From Mycolicibacterium madagascariense (GTDB lineage Bacteria > Actinomycetota > Actinomycetes > Mycobacteriales > Mycobacteriaceae), in assembly GCF_010729665.1 (NCBI RefSeq), contig NZ_AP022610.1, positions 2,108,001-2,172,000 of the forward strand: DNA of 64,000 nt. The letters are read 5' to 3'. Both the position numbers and the translations under genes were made by a program. How positions within the stretch are numbered: the first letter of the stretch is position 1; the number at the start of each line of letters is the position of its first letter. Below are positions 27,848 through 35,724 of this stretch, in pieces. The notes beneath the pieces were generated by a model, which made no database searches, was not told where the DNA came from, and worked only from the letters and a program-made list of their open reading frames with translations.

Positions 27848-28684
27848 GCACACCCGACCCGCTCGTCCCGAGACCCGCCGCGACGGTGATGCTGTTGCGC
27901 AACAACGGTTCTGGTGCGGGTCTCGAGATCTTCCTCATGCGCAGGCACTCCGCGATGGACTTCGTGGCCGGGGTGATGGTCTTTCCCGGCGGCGGCGTCG
28001 ACGAGCGCGACCGCAACGCCGACATCGCGTGGTTCGGTCCCGAGCCGTCCTGGTGGGCGCAGCGACTGGGCGTCGACACCGACCTCGCCGACCGACCTCG
28101 CCGAGGCGCTGGTGTGTGCGGCTGCGCGCGAGACGTTCGAGGAATCGGGAGTGCTGTTCGCCGGGCCCGCCGGCGACCCCGACCGGATCGTCGCCGACGC
28201 CACGGTCTACGGCGAGGCGCGTGCGGCGCTGGCCAACAACTCGCTGTCCTTCGCCGACTTCCTGCGCACCGAGAAGCTGGTGCTGCGCGCGGACCTGTTG
28301 CGGCCGTGGGCCAACTGGGTCACCCCGAAGGAGGAGCGCACCCGCCGCTACGACACCTACTTCTTCGTCGCGGCGCTGCCGCAGGGGCAGCGGGCCGACG
28401 GTGAGAACACCGAGTCCGACCGGGCGTTCTGGAGCACCCCGCAGGCGGGTCTGGACGACTTCGCCGAGGGCCGTTCGTTCCTGTTGCCGCCGACGTGGAC
28501 CCAGCTGGACTCCCTCACCGGGCGCACGGTGGACGAGGTGCTCGCGCTGGAGCGTCGGATCGTCACCGTCGAGCCGAATCTGACCACCGGCGAAGGCAAT
28601 TGGGAGATCGAGTTCTTCAACAGCGAGCGCTACAACGCGGCCCGCAACCATCGCGCGCCGGAGGGCAAGGGTCAGGGCGGGTGA
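27844..28684 (+). pseudogene. NUDIX hydrolase (Rv3040c homologue) split by a frameshift
   Basis: The first frame (from GTG 27844) gives the NUDIX start PAATVMLLRNN and FPGGGVDERD and reads correctly to about 28091. The rest of the family, beginning ALVCAAARETFEESGVLFAG with the NUDIX REx2EE core, continues only in another frame to the stop at 28684. The shift coincides with a perfect 13-bp tandem duplication at 28079-28104. Removing one copy restores a single frame of about 275 codons, near the usual length. The NUDIX box is cut in two, so as written the gene should be inactive. A sequencing or assembly error is a real alternative, because both halves are otherwise intact. Confidence 0.85.
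28079..28104. repeat. Perfect 13-bp tandem duplication causing the NUDIX frameshift
   Basis: CCGACCTCGCCGA occurs at 28079-28091 and again at 28092-28104 with no gap. Thirteen is not a multiple of three, so the second copy shifts the downstream frame. Confidence 0.9.
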
Positions 28685-29322
28685 CCGAGTTCGTCAGCGC
28701 GCACGTCGCCGACGGCATCGGCACCCTGTTGCTGTCGCGCCCGCCGACCAACACGATGACCCGGCAGATGTACCGCGAGATCGCGTCGGTGGCCGACGAC
28801 CTCGGCCGTCGCAGTGACGCCGCGGCCGTCATCGTCTTCGGCGGGCACGAGATCTTCTCCGCCGGCGACGACGTGCCCGAATGGCGGACCATGGACGCCG
28901 ACGAGGCGGCCGCCGCCGCCCGGGTCCGGCAGCGCGCGGTGGACGCCGTCGCCGCCATCCCCAAGCCCACGGTCGCGGCCGTCACCGGCTACGCCCTCGG
29001 CAGCGGCGTCACGCTCGCGCTGGCGGCGGACTGGCGTCTCGGCGGGGACAACGTCAAGTGGGGCGCGACGCAGATCCTGGAGGGCATGGCGCCGTCGGAG
29101 GCCGACGCGGAGCGGCTGGCCCGCGCCATCGGGGACAGCAGGGCCAGGGAGCTGGCGTTCAGCGGGCGGTTCGCCGGTGCCCAGGAGGCGTTGCAGCTGG
29201 GGCTGGTCGACGAACTGGTCGCTCCCGACCACGTCTACGACGCGGCGGTGGCGTGGGGACGGCGCTTCGTCGACGTGCCCGCCGAGGCGCTGGCCGCCGC
29301 GAAGGCGGCGTTTCGTCCCTGA
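28681..29322 (+). CDS. echA17: Enoyl-CoA hydratase/isomerase family protein, EchA17 homologue with short C-terminus, 213 aa
   Basis: Crotonase-fold enzyme of the beta-oxidation type. Visible features are [19 protein letters not shown], the oxyanion-hole segment [13 protein letters not shown], and [26 protein letters not shown]. The GTG at 28681 overlaps the end of the NUDIX gene. From memory the M. tuberculosis protein has about 254 residues, with a C-terminal helical segment after the AAAKA motif. Here the frame stops 4 residues after AAAKA, and I find no trace of the missing tail in the following bases. The C-terminal helices contribute to trimer packing in this family, so activity or assembly may be affected. 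Confidence 0.82.
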   Translation: MTEFVSAHVADGIGTLLLSRPPTNTMTRQMYREIASVADDLGRRSDAAAVIVFGGHEIFSAGDDVPEWRTMDADEAAAAARVRQRAVDAVAAIPKPTVAAVTGYALGSGVTLALAADWRLGGDNVKWGATQILEGMAPSEADAERLARAIGDSRARELAFSGRFAGAQEALQLGLVDELVAPDHVYDAAVAWGRRFVDVPAEALAAAKAAFRP

Positions 29323-29359
29323 GGGCTCCGGGGGAGGCCGGGCCCGCCCGCGCGCCCGT

Positions 29360-29365
29360 TAGGCT
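29360..29365 (+). promoter_or_regulatory. -10 box for the methyltransferase at 29397
   Basis: TAGGCT fits TANNNT and predicts a leader of about 25 bases that contains the GAGGAG ribosome site (29382-29387). Confidence 0.5.
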
Positions 29366-29396
29366 GCCGGGTAGCGAACTCGAGGAGCAGAGATTC

Positions 29397-30386
29397 ATGA
29401 CGACCACCGACCGCGACCCCGCCGAGACGGCTCCCGTCCCCAACCCGCACGCCACCGCCGAGCAGGTCGAGGCGGCGCGCCACGACTCCAAGCTGGCGCA
29501 GGTGCTCTACCACGACTGGGAGGCCGAGACCTACGACGACAAGTGGTCGATCTCCTATGACCAGCGCTGCATCGACTACGCGCGGGGACGCTTCGACGCC
29601 ATCGTGCCCGACCGCATCCAGCGCGAGCTGCCCTACGACCGGGCCCTCGAGCTGGGCTGCGGCACGGGCTTCTTCCTGCTGAACCTCATTCAGGCCGGCG
29701 TCGCCCGCCGCGGTGCGGTGACCGACCTGTCACCGGGCATGGTCAAGGTGGCCGTGCGCAATGGCCAGGGCCTCGGACTCGACGTCGACGGCCGCGTCGC
29801 CGATGCCGAGGGCATCCCGTATGACGACGACACGTTCGACCTCGTGGTCGGGCACGCCGTGCTGCACCACATCCCCGACGTCGAGCTGTCGCTGCGCGAG
29901 GTGCTGCGCGTGCTCAAGCCGGGCGGCCGCTTCGTGTTCGCCGGCGAGCCCACCACCAAGGGCAACGTGTACGCCCGCACTCTCTCGACGCTGACCTGGC
30001 GGGTGGCCACCAACGTGACCAAGCTGCCCGGCCTGCAGGACTGGCGCCGCCCGCAGGAGGAACTCGACGAGTCCTCCCGCGCGGCCGCCCTGGAGGCCGT
30101 GGTCGACCTCCACACGTTCGAGCCGGGCGATCTGGAGCGGATGGCGGTCGCCGCCGGCGCCGTGGACGTCGCGACCGCGAGCGAGGAGTTCACCGCCGCC
30201 ATGCTCGGCTGGCCCATCCGGACCTTCGAGGCCTCGGTGCCTCCCGGCCGATTGGGTTGGGGCTGGGCGAAGTTCGCGTTCAAGAGCTGGACGTCGCTCA
30301 GCTGGGTCGACGCCAACGTGCTGCGTCGCGTCGTGCCCAAGGGCTGGTTCTACAACGTCATGGTGACCGGCGTCAAACCGTCCTGA
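29397..30386 (+). CDS. SAM-dependent class I methyltransferase (Rv3038c homologue), 329 aa
   Basis: Rossmann-type methyltransferase with motif I ALELGCGTGFFLLNLIQAG, an acidic residue at TDLSPGMVKVA, and the Methyltransf_11 motif DLVVGHAVLHHIPD. The C-terminal 130 residues are an additional lipophilic/basic region (WGWAKFAFKSWTSLSW) that may contact lipid or a partner. The ATG at 29397 has a GAGGAG site at a proper distance and its own -10 box. The substrate is unknown; it lies beside other cell-envelope-linked genes in mycobacteria. Confidence 0.85.
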   Translation: MTTTDRDPAETAPVPNPHATAEQVEAARHDSKLAQVLYHDWEAETYDDKWSISYDQRCIDYARGRFDAIVPDRIQRELPYDRALELGCGTGFFLLNLIQAGVARRGAVTDLSPGMVKVAVRNGQGLGLDVDGRVADAEGIPYDDDTFDLVVGHAVLHHIPDVELSLREVLRVLKPGGRFVFAGEPTTKGNVYARTLSTLTWRVATNVTKLPGLQDWRRPQEELDESSRAAALEAVVDLHTFEPGDLERMAVAAGAVDVATASEEFTAAMLGWPIRTFEASVPPGRLGWGWAKFAFKSWTSLSWVDANVLRRVVPKGWFYNVMVTGVKPS

Positions 30387-30389
30387 GCG

Positions 30390-31559
30390 GTGCGCTTCAC
30401 GGTCGGGGACGTCGCGTACCTCGGCGGCGGGGAGGCCGACCGCGCGCTCGCCGAGGTCGCCCAACTCCGGTTGTCCGTCGACAGTCGGGTTGCCGACATC
30501 GCTTCTGCGCGTTCGCGTTTCGGTGACCGGACGCCGTTGCTCGTCGAGACGGTGATGCTGCGGCGCCGAGCCGCCGTCAAACTGCCCGACGCCTCGCGCT
30601 GGCTGTTCACCGAGGAGGCCGTCGAGCAGGCCACCGCCGCCGCCGTGGCCGTGCACCGGGCCGAGCGTCTGACGGGGCGGGCGGTGCACGACGTGACCTG
30701 TTCGGTGGGAACCGAACTCGTCGCGCTGGCCGGGCGCGCCGAGCGGGTCGTCGGCAGTGACGTCGACGAGGTGCGCCTCGCGATGGCCCGGCACAACCTG
30801 TCCGGGTCCGACGTGCTGCTGTGTCGCGCCGACGCGCTGCACCCCGTCACCAGGGACACCGTCGTGGTCGCCGACCCCGCGCGGCGCAGCGGCGGGCGCC
30901 GACGGTTCGATCCGCGCGACTACACGCCGGCCCTCGACGCCCTGCTCGAGGTGTACGCGGGTCGGGACCTCGTCGTGAAGTGCGCTCCGGGAATCGACTT
31001 CGATCGGGTCCGCGGGCTGGGCTTCGACGGCGAGATCGAGGTGACGTCGCTGGGCGGCGGAGTCCGCGAGTCGTGCCTGTGGTCGGCCGGGTTGGCCACG
31101 CCGGGCGTCTCGCGCCGGGCCACCATCCTGGACGGGGCCGAGCAGCTCACCGACGCCGATCCCGACGATTGCCCCGTCGCCCCCGCGGGCCGCTGGATCG
31201 TGGACCCCGACGGCGCCGTCGTGCGGGCGGGCCTGGTCCGCCACTACGGCGCCAGGCACGGGCTCTGGCAGCTCGATCCCGCGATCGCCTACCTGTCCGG
31301 TGACGGGCTGCCGCCCGGCGTGCGCGGTTTCGAGGTCATCGCCGAACTGGGGTTCACCGAACGGGCCCTGCGGCGGGAGCTCGCGGCCCGCGACGTCGGC
31401 GCCGTGGAGATCCTCGTCCGGGGTGTCGGGGTCGATCCCGACGCGCTGCGGCCGCGGTTGCGCCTGCGGGGATCACAGCGCCTTGCGGTGGTCATCACCA
31501 GGATCGGCGCAGGCAGTGCGAGCCGTGCGGTGGCCTACGTGTGCAGACCGTCGCGCTGA
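30390..31559 (+). CDS. SAM-dependent methyltransferase with C-terminal THUMP-like domain (Rv3037c homologue), 389 aa
   Basis: The middle of the protein carries a Rossmann methyltransferase core: VHDVTCSVGTELVALAGRAERVVGSDVDEVRLAMARHN, then VVADPARRSGGRRRFDP, a DPxR-like catalytic segment reminiscent of nucleic-acid methyltransferases. The last third resembles the THUMP-like domain found at the end of this actinobacterial family. The GTG at 30390 is 3 bases after the upstream stop, so it is co-transcribed with 29397. Rv3037c has also been listed with methylglucose lipopolysaccharide genes, so RNA or saccharide methylation both remain possible. Confidence 0.82.
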   Translation: MRFTVGDVAYLGGGEADRALAEVAQLRLSVDSRVADIASARSRFGDRTPLLVETVMLRRRAAVKLPDASRWLFTEEAVEQATAAAVAVHRAERLTGRAVHDVTCSVGTELVALAGRAERVVGSDVDEVRLAMARHNLSGSDVLLCRADALHPVTRDTVVVADPARRSGGRRRFDPRDYTPALDALLEVYAGRDLVVKCAPGIDFDRVRGLGFDGEIEVTSLGGGVRESCLWSAGLATPGVSRRATILDGAEQLTDADPDDCPVAPAGRWIVDPDGAVVRAGLVRHYGARHGLWQLDPAIAYLSGDGLPPGVRGFEVIAELGFTERALRRELAARDVGAVEILVRGVGVDPDALRPRLRLRGSQRLAVVITRIGAGSASRAVAYVCRPSR

Positions 31560-31568
31560 AGCCGCGGG

Positions 31569-31574
31569 TAGGGT
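31569..31574 (+). promoter_or_regulatory. -10 box for the TB22.2-like gene
   Basis: TAGGGT lies 46 bases before the ATG at 31620, just after the preceding gene's stop. A GGAGG site at 31607-31611 lies in the predicted leader. Confidence 0.45.
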
Positions 31575-31619
31575 GGCGTCGGCGGCGCCGGTGCCGCACC
31601 ACTGGCGGAGGTCGTTCGA

Positions 31620-32348
31620 ATGCGCATATCCACGCTGGCGATGACCGCCGCGGCGGTGGTCGTGCTCGGTTGGTCGGGTGTCGGCACCGCCGCAGCCGCG
31701 CCGACGGTGCCCCCGCCGCCCCCGCCACCTCCGGCCCCCAAGTGCAGCGACCTCGGCGGGGTTGTCGACGCCAACCAGATCTGTCAGATCCAGGCCACGG
31801 ATCCGGGCTATTCGTTGAGCATCAGCTACCCGGTGGCCTACCCCGACCCGCAGCCCCTCTTCGACTACGTCAAGCAGACCCGCGACGGGTTCCTCAACGT
31901 CGCCAAGACGCCGGATTCGCGGACCATGCCCTACGAACTCGAGACCACCGAGACCGAGTTCTCCTCGGGGGTGCCGCCGAAGGGGACCCAGAGCGTGGTC
32001 CTCAAGACCTACCAGGGGGTCGGCGGCGCTCACCCGACGACGTTCTACAAGTCCTTCACGTGGGACCTCGACCAGCGCAGGCCCATCACGATCGACACGT
32101 TGTTCCGGCCGGGCACCGCGCCGTTCCCCGTCATCCTCCCGCTGGTGCAGTCCGAGGTCGACAAGCAGCTCGGTCAGCCGGCGACGATCTCACCCGGCGA
32201 CGGGCTCGACCCGACGAAGTACCAGAACTTCGCCCTCACCAACGACTCGCTGACCTTCTTCTTCAGCCAGGGCGACATCCTGCCCGAAGCGGTTGGGGCA
32301 CTGCAGATCTCGATACCGCGCGCACCGCTCGACGCGATGATCGCCTGA
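31620..32348 (+). CDS. Secreted RsiV/DUF3298-like protein (TB22.2, Rv3036c homologue), 242 aa
   Basis: A Sec signal peptide of about 27 residues (MRISTLAMTAAAVVVLGWSG then TAAAAP) precedes a proline stretch (PPPPPPPP) and a compact domain with two cysteines (KCSDLGGVVDANQICQ). The C-terminal half matches the RsiV/DUF3298 pattern, with LDQRRPITIDTLFRPG and FALTNDSLTFFFSQGDILP. The orthologue is a secreted protein reported with cell-wall esterase activity. The ATG has GGAGG nine bases upstream. Confidence 0.85.
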   Translation: MRISTLAMTAAAVVVLGWSGVGTAAAAPTVPPPPPPPPAPKCSDLGGVVDANQICQIQATDPGYSLSISYPVAYPDPQPLFDYVKQTRDGFLNVAKTPDSRTMPYELETTETEFSSGVPPKGTQSVVLKTYQGVGGAHPTTFYKSFTWDLDQRRPITIDTLFRPGTAPFPVILPLVQSEVDKQLGQPATISPGDGLDPTKYQNFALTNDSLTFFFSQGDILPEAVGALQISIPRAPLDAMIA

Positions 32349-32352
32349 CCGG

Positions 32353-33654
32353 TCAGGCCGGCGCGAAGCCGTAGACCCGGCCGTCACTGGTGGCGACCAC
32401 CACGCGCCGGTCGTGCCCGATGGACACCCCGACGGGGTAGCCCGTCGCCCCGGACAGCGGATAGTCGTTCAGCGTGTGCCCGTCGGCGGCGTCGAACACC
32501 AACAGCGACATGCCGTCTCCGGAGCGCGTCACGGTGTAGGCGACGGTCGTGCCCGCGCGGCTCGACGTCGACAGCGGTTCGACGTCCGACCGGGTCCACA
32601 CGACGTCGGCATGGTCCCCCCGATCCTTCACGGCCATCAGCTTGGCGCCGGGTCCGCCCCCGGTCACGATCAGTCCGTCGGGGGACACCGAGGGCGGCGT
32701 CTGCGCTGCGAACGGGGTGGGCACCGACCACTTGGGCTTGCCGTCGTCGGTGCCGAGCGCCCACAGCCTGCCGTCGCGGCCGGTGAGGTAGACCGTCGTG
32801 CCGTCCGCGGAGAGGACGGGGCTGCCGAGCGGCCCGCCGCCGACGGCCGTGCTGGTCCAGTCCTTGGACAGCAGCGGCGTCTGGCCGGGGTGGTAGCGCA
32901 GTCCGACGACCTCGGGGGCCTCGGCGTCGGGTGGCCAGAGCGTCGTCGTCACGATGCCGGTGGCGGCCGAGAAGGCCGGGGCGGCGGCGACGGGACAGCG
33001 CGGTCTGCCCTGCGGGCAGTCGGCGAGCCCGCGCTGGGAATCGGTGGGATCGACGCCCTCGACGAGGTCCAGCGCGGTCCCGTCGACGTCGCCACTGTGG
33101 GCGTCGTAGACGAGCACCTGACCGAGGTGGGTGATCACCAGCAGTTCGCCGGCCGACAGCAGGCGCGGCGTCATCGGCAGGCCGATCACGGGGTTGCGCC
33201 ATCGGATCCACTGCGTCGGGGGGAAGGACAGGATGGCCCCGGGCTGCCCGACGTAGAGATTGTCGAACCCGTCGAAGAGCGGTCCGGACAGCGCGCCGCC
33301 CGGCCACATCCTGGTGCACCAGCGCTGCCGACCCCGATCGTCGTTCTCCCACACCATCAGCGAGCAACCGGAGTCGGTCTGGGCGTTGGCGGCGAGGTAG
33401 TCACCGGACCCTAGCGCCACCTGGGCGCCGAGTTCGCCCTTCACCGACCGGATCCAGTCCAGCCGCAGGGCGCGGGCACCGTCGACGTGGGCGTAGCTGC
33501 TGTTGGCGGCGTCCGCGTACTGGGCCGACCAGCCGTCCGACGGGTGGGCCTGAACCCAGGAATCGGTGTTGCCGCACGCGGTCAGGATCACCGCGGTCAC
33601 GACCGCCACCGCCAGCGCCGACACGCGGCGCCCGGTCATCGCTAGAGCTGGCAT
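32353..33654 (-). CDS. PQQ-type beta-propeller lipoprotein (Rv3035 homologue), 433 aa
   Basis: The signal peptide ends in lipobox LTAC with C27 as lipidation site. The mature protein has repeated propeller blades with A-x-D-G-x-x-x-W/L-type strands, for example GSPVLSADGTTVYLTGRDGRLWALGTDDGKPKW and TSDGRVYGFAPA at the end. It is probably anchored on the outer face of the cytoplasmic membrane as a scaffold. It is convergent with the TB22.2-like gene (4 bp between stops) and divergent from the acyltransferase. Function unknown; no enzyme motif is seen. Confidence 0.83.
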   Translation of the reverse strand: MPALAMTGRRVSALAVAVVTAVILTACGNTDSWVQAHPSDGWSAQYADAANSSYAHVDGARALRLDWIRSVKGELGAQVALGSGDYLAANAQTDSGCSLMVWENDDRGRQRWCTRMWPGGALSGPLFDGFDNLYVGQPGAILSFPPTQWIRWRNPVIGLPMTPRLLSAGELLVITHLGQVLVYDAHSGDVDGTALDLVEGVDPTDSQRGLADCPQGRPRCPVAAAPAFSAATGIVTTTLWPPDAEAPEVVGLRYHPGQTPLLSKDWTSTAVGGGPLGSPVLSADGTTVYLTGRDGRLWALGTDDGKPKWSVPTPFAAQTPPSVSPDGLIVTGGGPGAKLMAVKDRGDHADVVWTRSDVEPLSTSSRAGTTVAYTVTRSGDGMSLLVFDAADGHTLNDYPLSGATGYPVGVSIGHDRRVVVATSDGRVYGFAPA

Positions 33655-33663
33655 CGAGTCCCG

Positions 33664-33669
33664 AGACTA
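33664..33669 (-). promoter_or_regulatory. -10 box for the beta-propeller lipoprotein gene
   Basis: TAGTCT on the minus strand ends 9 bases before the ATG at 33654, giving a near-leaderless message. Confidence 0.45.
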
Positions 33670-33728
33670 GCCCGCGCCCCTCGGGTCCGGCCCGCAGCGA
33701 CCCGGGAGAGTCGGCCCCCGCGCTCAAG

Positions 33729-33734
33729 TAGGCT
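33729..33734 (+). promoter_or_regulatory. -10 box for the acyltransferase gene
   Basis: TAGGCT is followed after eight bases by the ATG at 33743, again nearly leaderless. The 88-bp gap at 33655-33742 thus holds two divergent promoters. Confidence 0.5.
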
Positions 33735-33742
33735 GTGCCGCC

Positions 33743-34480
33743 ATGACCACGATGTGGGGCGCGCCGATCCACCGGCGGTGGCGGGGCTCGCGGTTGCGGG
33801 ACCCGAGGCAGGCCAGGTTCCTAACGATGGCGTCGCTGCGGTGGGTGCTCGCCAACAAGGCGTACACGCCGTGGTATCTGGTGCGGTACTTCCGGTTGCT
33901 GAAGTTCAAGCTCGCGAACCCGCACATCATCACCCGCGGCATGGTGTTCCTCGGCAAGGGCGTGGAGATCCAGGCGACGCCCGAGCTGTCGATCATGGAG
34001 ATCGGGCGCTGGGTGCACATCGGCGACAAGAACACCATCCGCTGCCACGAGGGGTCGCTGCGCATCGGCGACAAGGTGGTGCTCGGCCGCGACAACGTCA
34101 TCAACACCTACCTGGACATCGAACTGGGTGACTCGGTGCTGATGGCCGACTGGTGCTACGTGTGCGACTTCGACCACCGGATGGACAGCATCGAGCTGCC
34201 CATCAAGGACCAGGGCATCGTCAAGGGCCCGGTGCGGATCGGCCCGGACACCTGGGTCGCCACCAAGGTGACGGTGTTGCGCGGCACCTCGGTCGGCCGC
34301 GGCTGCGTGCTGGGCAGCCACGCGGTCGTCAAGGGCGAGATTCCCGACTACTCGATCGCCGTCGGCGCGCCCGCGAAGGTGGTCAAGAACCGCAAGCTGG
34401 CATGGGAGACGTCGGCCGCCCAGCGCGCCGAACTCGCCGCGGCGCTCGCCGACATCGAGCGCAAGAAGGCGTCCCGCTAG
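33743..34480 (+). CDS. Left-handed beta-helix acyltransferase (Rv3034c homologue), 245 aa
   Basis: Hexapeptide-repeat transferase related to maltose/galactoside O-acetyltransferases. From about residue 75 the sequence shows hexapeptide-type turns (IEIGRWVHIGDKNTI, LRIGDKVVLGRDNVI, VRIGPDTWVATKVTVLRGTSVGRGCVLGSHAVVKGEIPDYSIAVGAPAKVVKNR), ending in the GxPAK motif of the family. The catalytic histidine is probably in CDFDHRMDS. Its position beside the Rv3032-Rv3030 genes fits acylation (acetyl or another short acyl) of methylglucose lipopolysaccharide, an inference from context. The 3' end overlaps the convergent glycosyltransferase gene by 4 bp. Confidence 0.85.
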   Translation: MTTMWGAPIHRRWRGSRLRDPRQARFLTMASLRWVLANKAYTPWYLVRYFRLLKFKLANPHIITRGMVFLGKGVEIQATPELSIMEIGRWVHIGDKNTIRCHEGSLRIGDKVVLGRDNVINTYLDIELGDSVLMADWCYVCDFDHRMDSIELPIKDQGIVKGPVRIGPDTWVATKVTVLRGTSVGRGCVLGSHAVVKGEIPDYSIAVGAPAKVVKNRKLAWETSAAQRAELAAALADIERKKASR

Positions 34481-35724
34481 CCGCGATCGGGCAGGGCGTG
34501 CTCGACGATCGTCCGGCGCGCCTGCGGTTCGCGTTCGCGGCGCTTGGCGGCGAGGTACACCTGGGCGGTCTCGGCCGCCACGGTGTGCCAATCGAAGTCC
34601 GACGTGAGGCGCCTGCGGGCGGCGGTGGCACGTCGTTGCGCGGCGGCCGGATCGTCGAGCACGGCGATGACGGCGGCCGCGAGTGCGCCGACGTCCCTGG
34701 GCGGGAACGACATTCCCGTCACGCCGTCGATGACGGCCTCGCCGAGCCCGCCGACGGTGGACGTGACGAGCGGGGCGCCGGTCGCGGCGGCTTCGAGCGC
34801 GACGATGCCGAACGGTTCGTAGTGGCTCGGCAGGACCGCGGCGTCGCACTCGTGCAGGAGGGCCACCAGGTGGGTGTGGTCGACGCGACCGACGAAGTCG
34901 ACGGCCTTGCGCACCTTGTGCTTTCGCGCCTGCTCGACGAGCCAGTCCTCCTGGGTGCCGTCACCGGCGATGACGAGGGTGGTGCCGGGGTGGGCGCGCC
35001 GGATGCGCGGCAGCGCCGCGATCGCGTCGTGCACCCCCTTCTCGTACTCCAGGCGACCGAGGTACAGCAGCCGCGGCGGGCCACCGCGCTGGGTGCGCCG
35101 GGCGTACGGCCACAGGGCGGAGTCGATGCCGTTGCGGATCACCCGCGACTCCGCGAGCCCCGGACCGAACAGCTCGGTGATCTCCTCGCCCATCGACGCC
35201 GAACACGTGATGAGGGAGTCGGATTCGCGCACCAGCCACGACTCCACCGCGTGCACCTGACGGCTGATCGTGCCCGTCACCCAGCCCGAGTGTCTGCCCG
35301 CCTCCGTCGCATGGATGGTGGACACCAGCGGTACGTCGAAGTGTTCGGCGAGCGCGATCGAGGGGTGCGCGACCAGCCAGTCGTGGGCGTGCACGACGTC
35401 GGGTCGCCACGGCTTGCCGGTGCGCCGGTTCCTGAGTCCCAACCCCGCGCGCACCATGGAGTGACCCATGGCCAGCGTCCACGCCATCATGTCGGTGGCG
35501 AAGGCGAATTCGTGGGGGTCCTGCGCGGCGGCGACCACCCGCACGCCCTCGCTCATCTCGTCACCGGTCGGGTGGGTGCTCGGATCGGTGTCGGTGGGCC
35601 GACGACTCAACACCACCACGTCGTGTCCGGCGTCGGCGAGCGCGGTGGCGAGGTGATGAACGTGCCTCCCGAGCCCGCCGATCACCACCGGCGGGTACTC
35701 CCACGACACCAGGAGGACCTTCAC
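34477..35724 (-). CDS. Alpha-1,4-glucosyltransferase, GT4 family (Rv3032 homologue), 415 aa
   Basis: GT-B fold glycosyltransferase that elongates the alpha-1,4-glucan of methylglucose lipopolysaccharide and contributes to glycogen/capsular glucan in mycobacteria. The N-terminus has the nucleotide-sugar loop SWEYPPVVIGGLGRHVHHL, and the C-terminal domain has the EX7E-type motif in SHYEPFGIVALEAAATG. I start at GTG 35724: it gives the family start VKVLLVSWEYPP, and its GTGA overlaps the stop of the upstream gene. An 18-codon longer version would run into that gene. Third gene of the 38086-to-34477 unit. Confidence 0.92.
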   Translation of the reverse strand: MKVLLVSWEYPPVVIGGLGRHVHHLATALADAGHDVVVLSRRPTDTDPSTHPTGDEMSEGVRVVAAAQDPHEFAFATDMMAWTLAMGHSMVRAGLGLRNRRTGKPWRPDVVHAHDWLVAHPSIALAEHFDVPLVSTIHATEAGRHSGWVTGTISRQVHAVESWLVRESDSLITCSASMGEEITELFGPGLAESRVIRNGIDSALWPYARRTQRGGPPRLLYLGRLEYEKGVHDAIAALPRIRRAHPGTTLVIAGDGTQEDWLVEQARKHKVRKAVDFVGRVDHTHLVALLHECDAAVLPSHYEPFGIVALEAAATGAPLVTSTVGGLGEAVIDGVTGMSFPPRDVGALAAAVIAVLDDPAAAQRRATAARRRLTSDFDWHTVAAETAQVYLAAKRREREPQARRTIVEHALPDRG

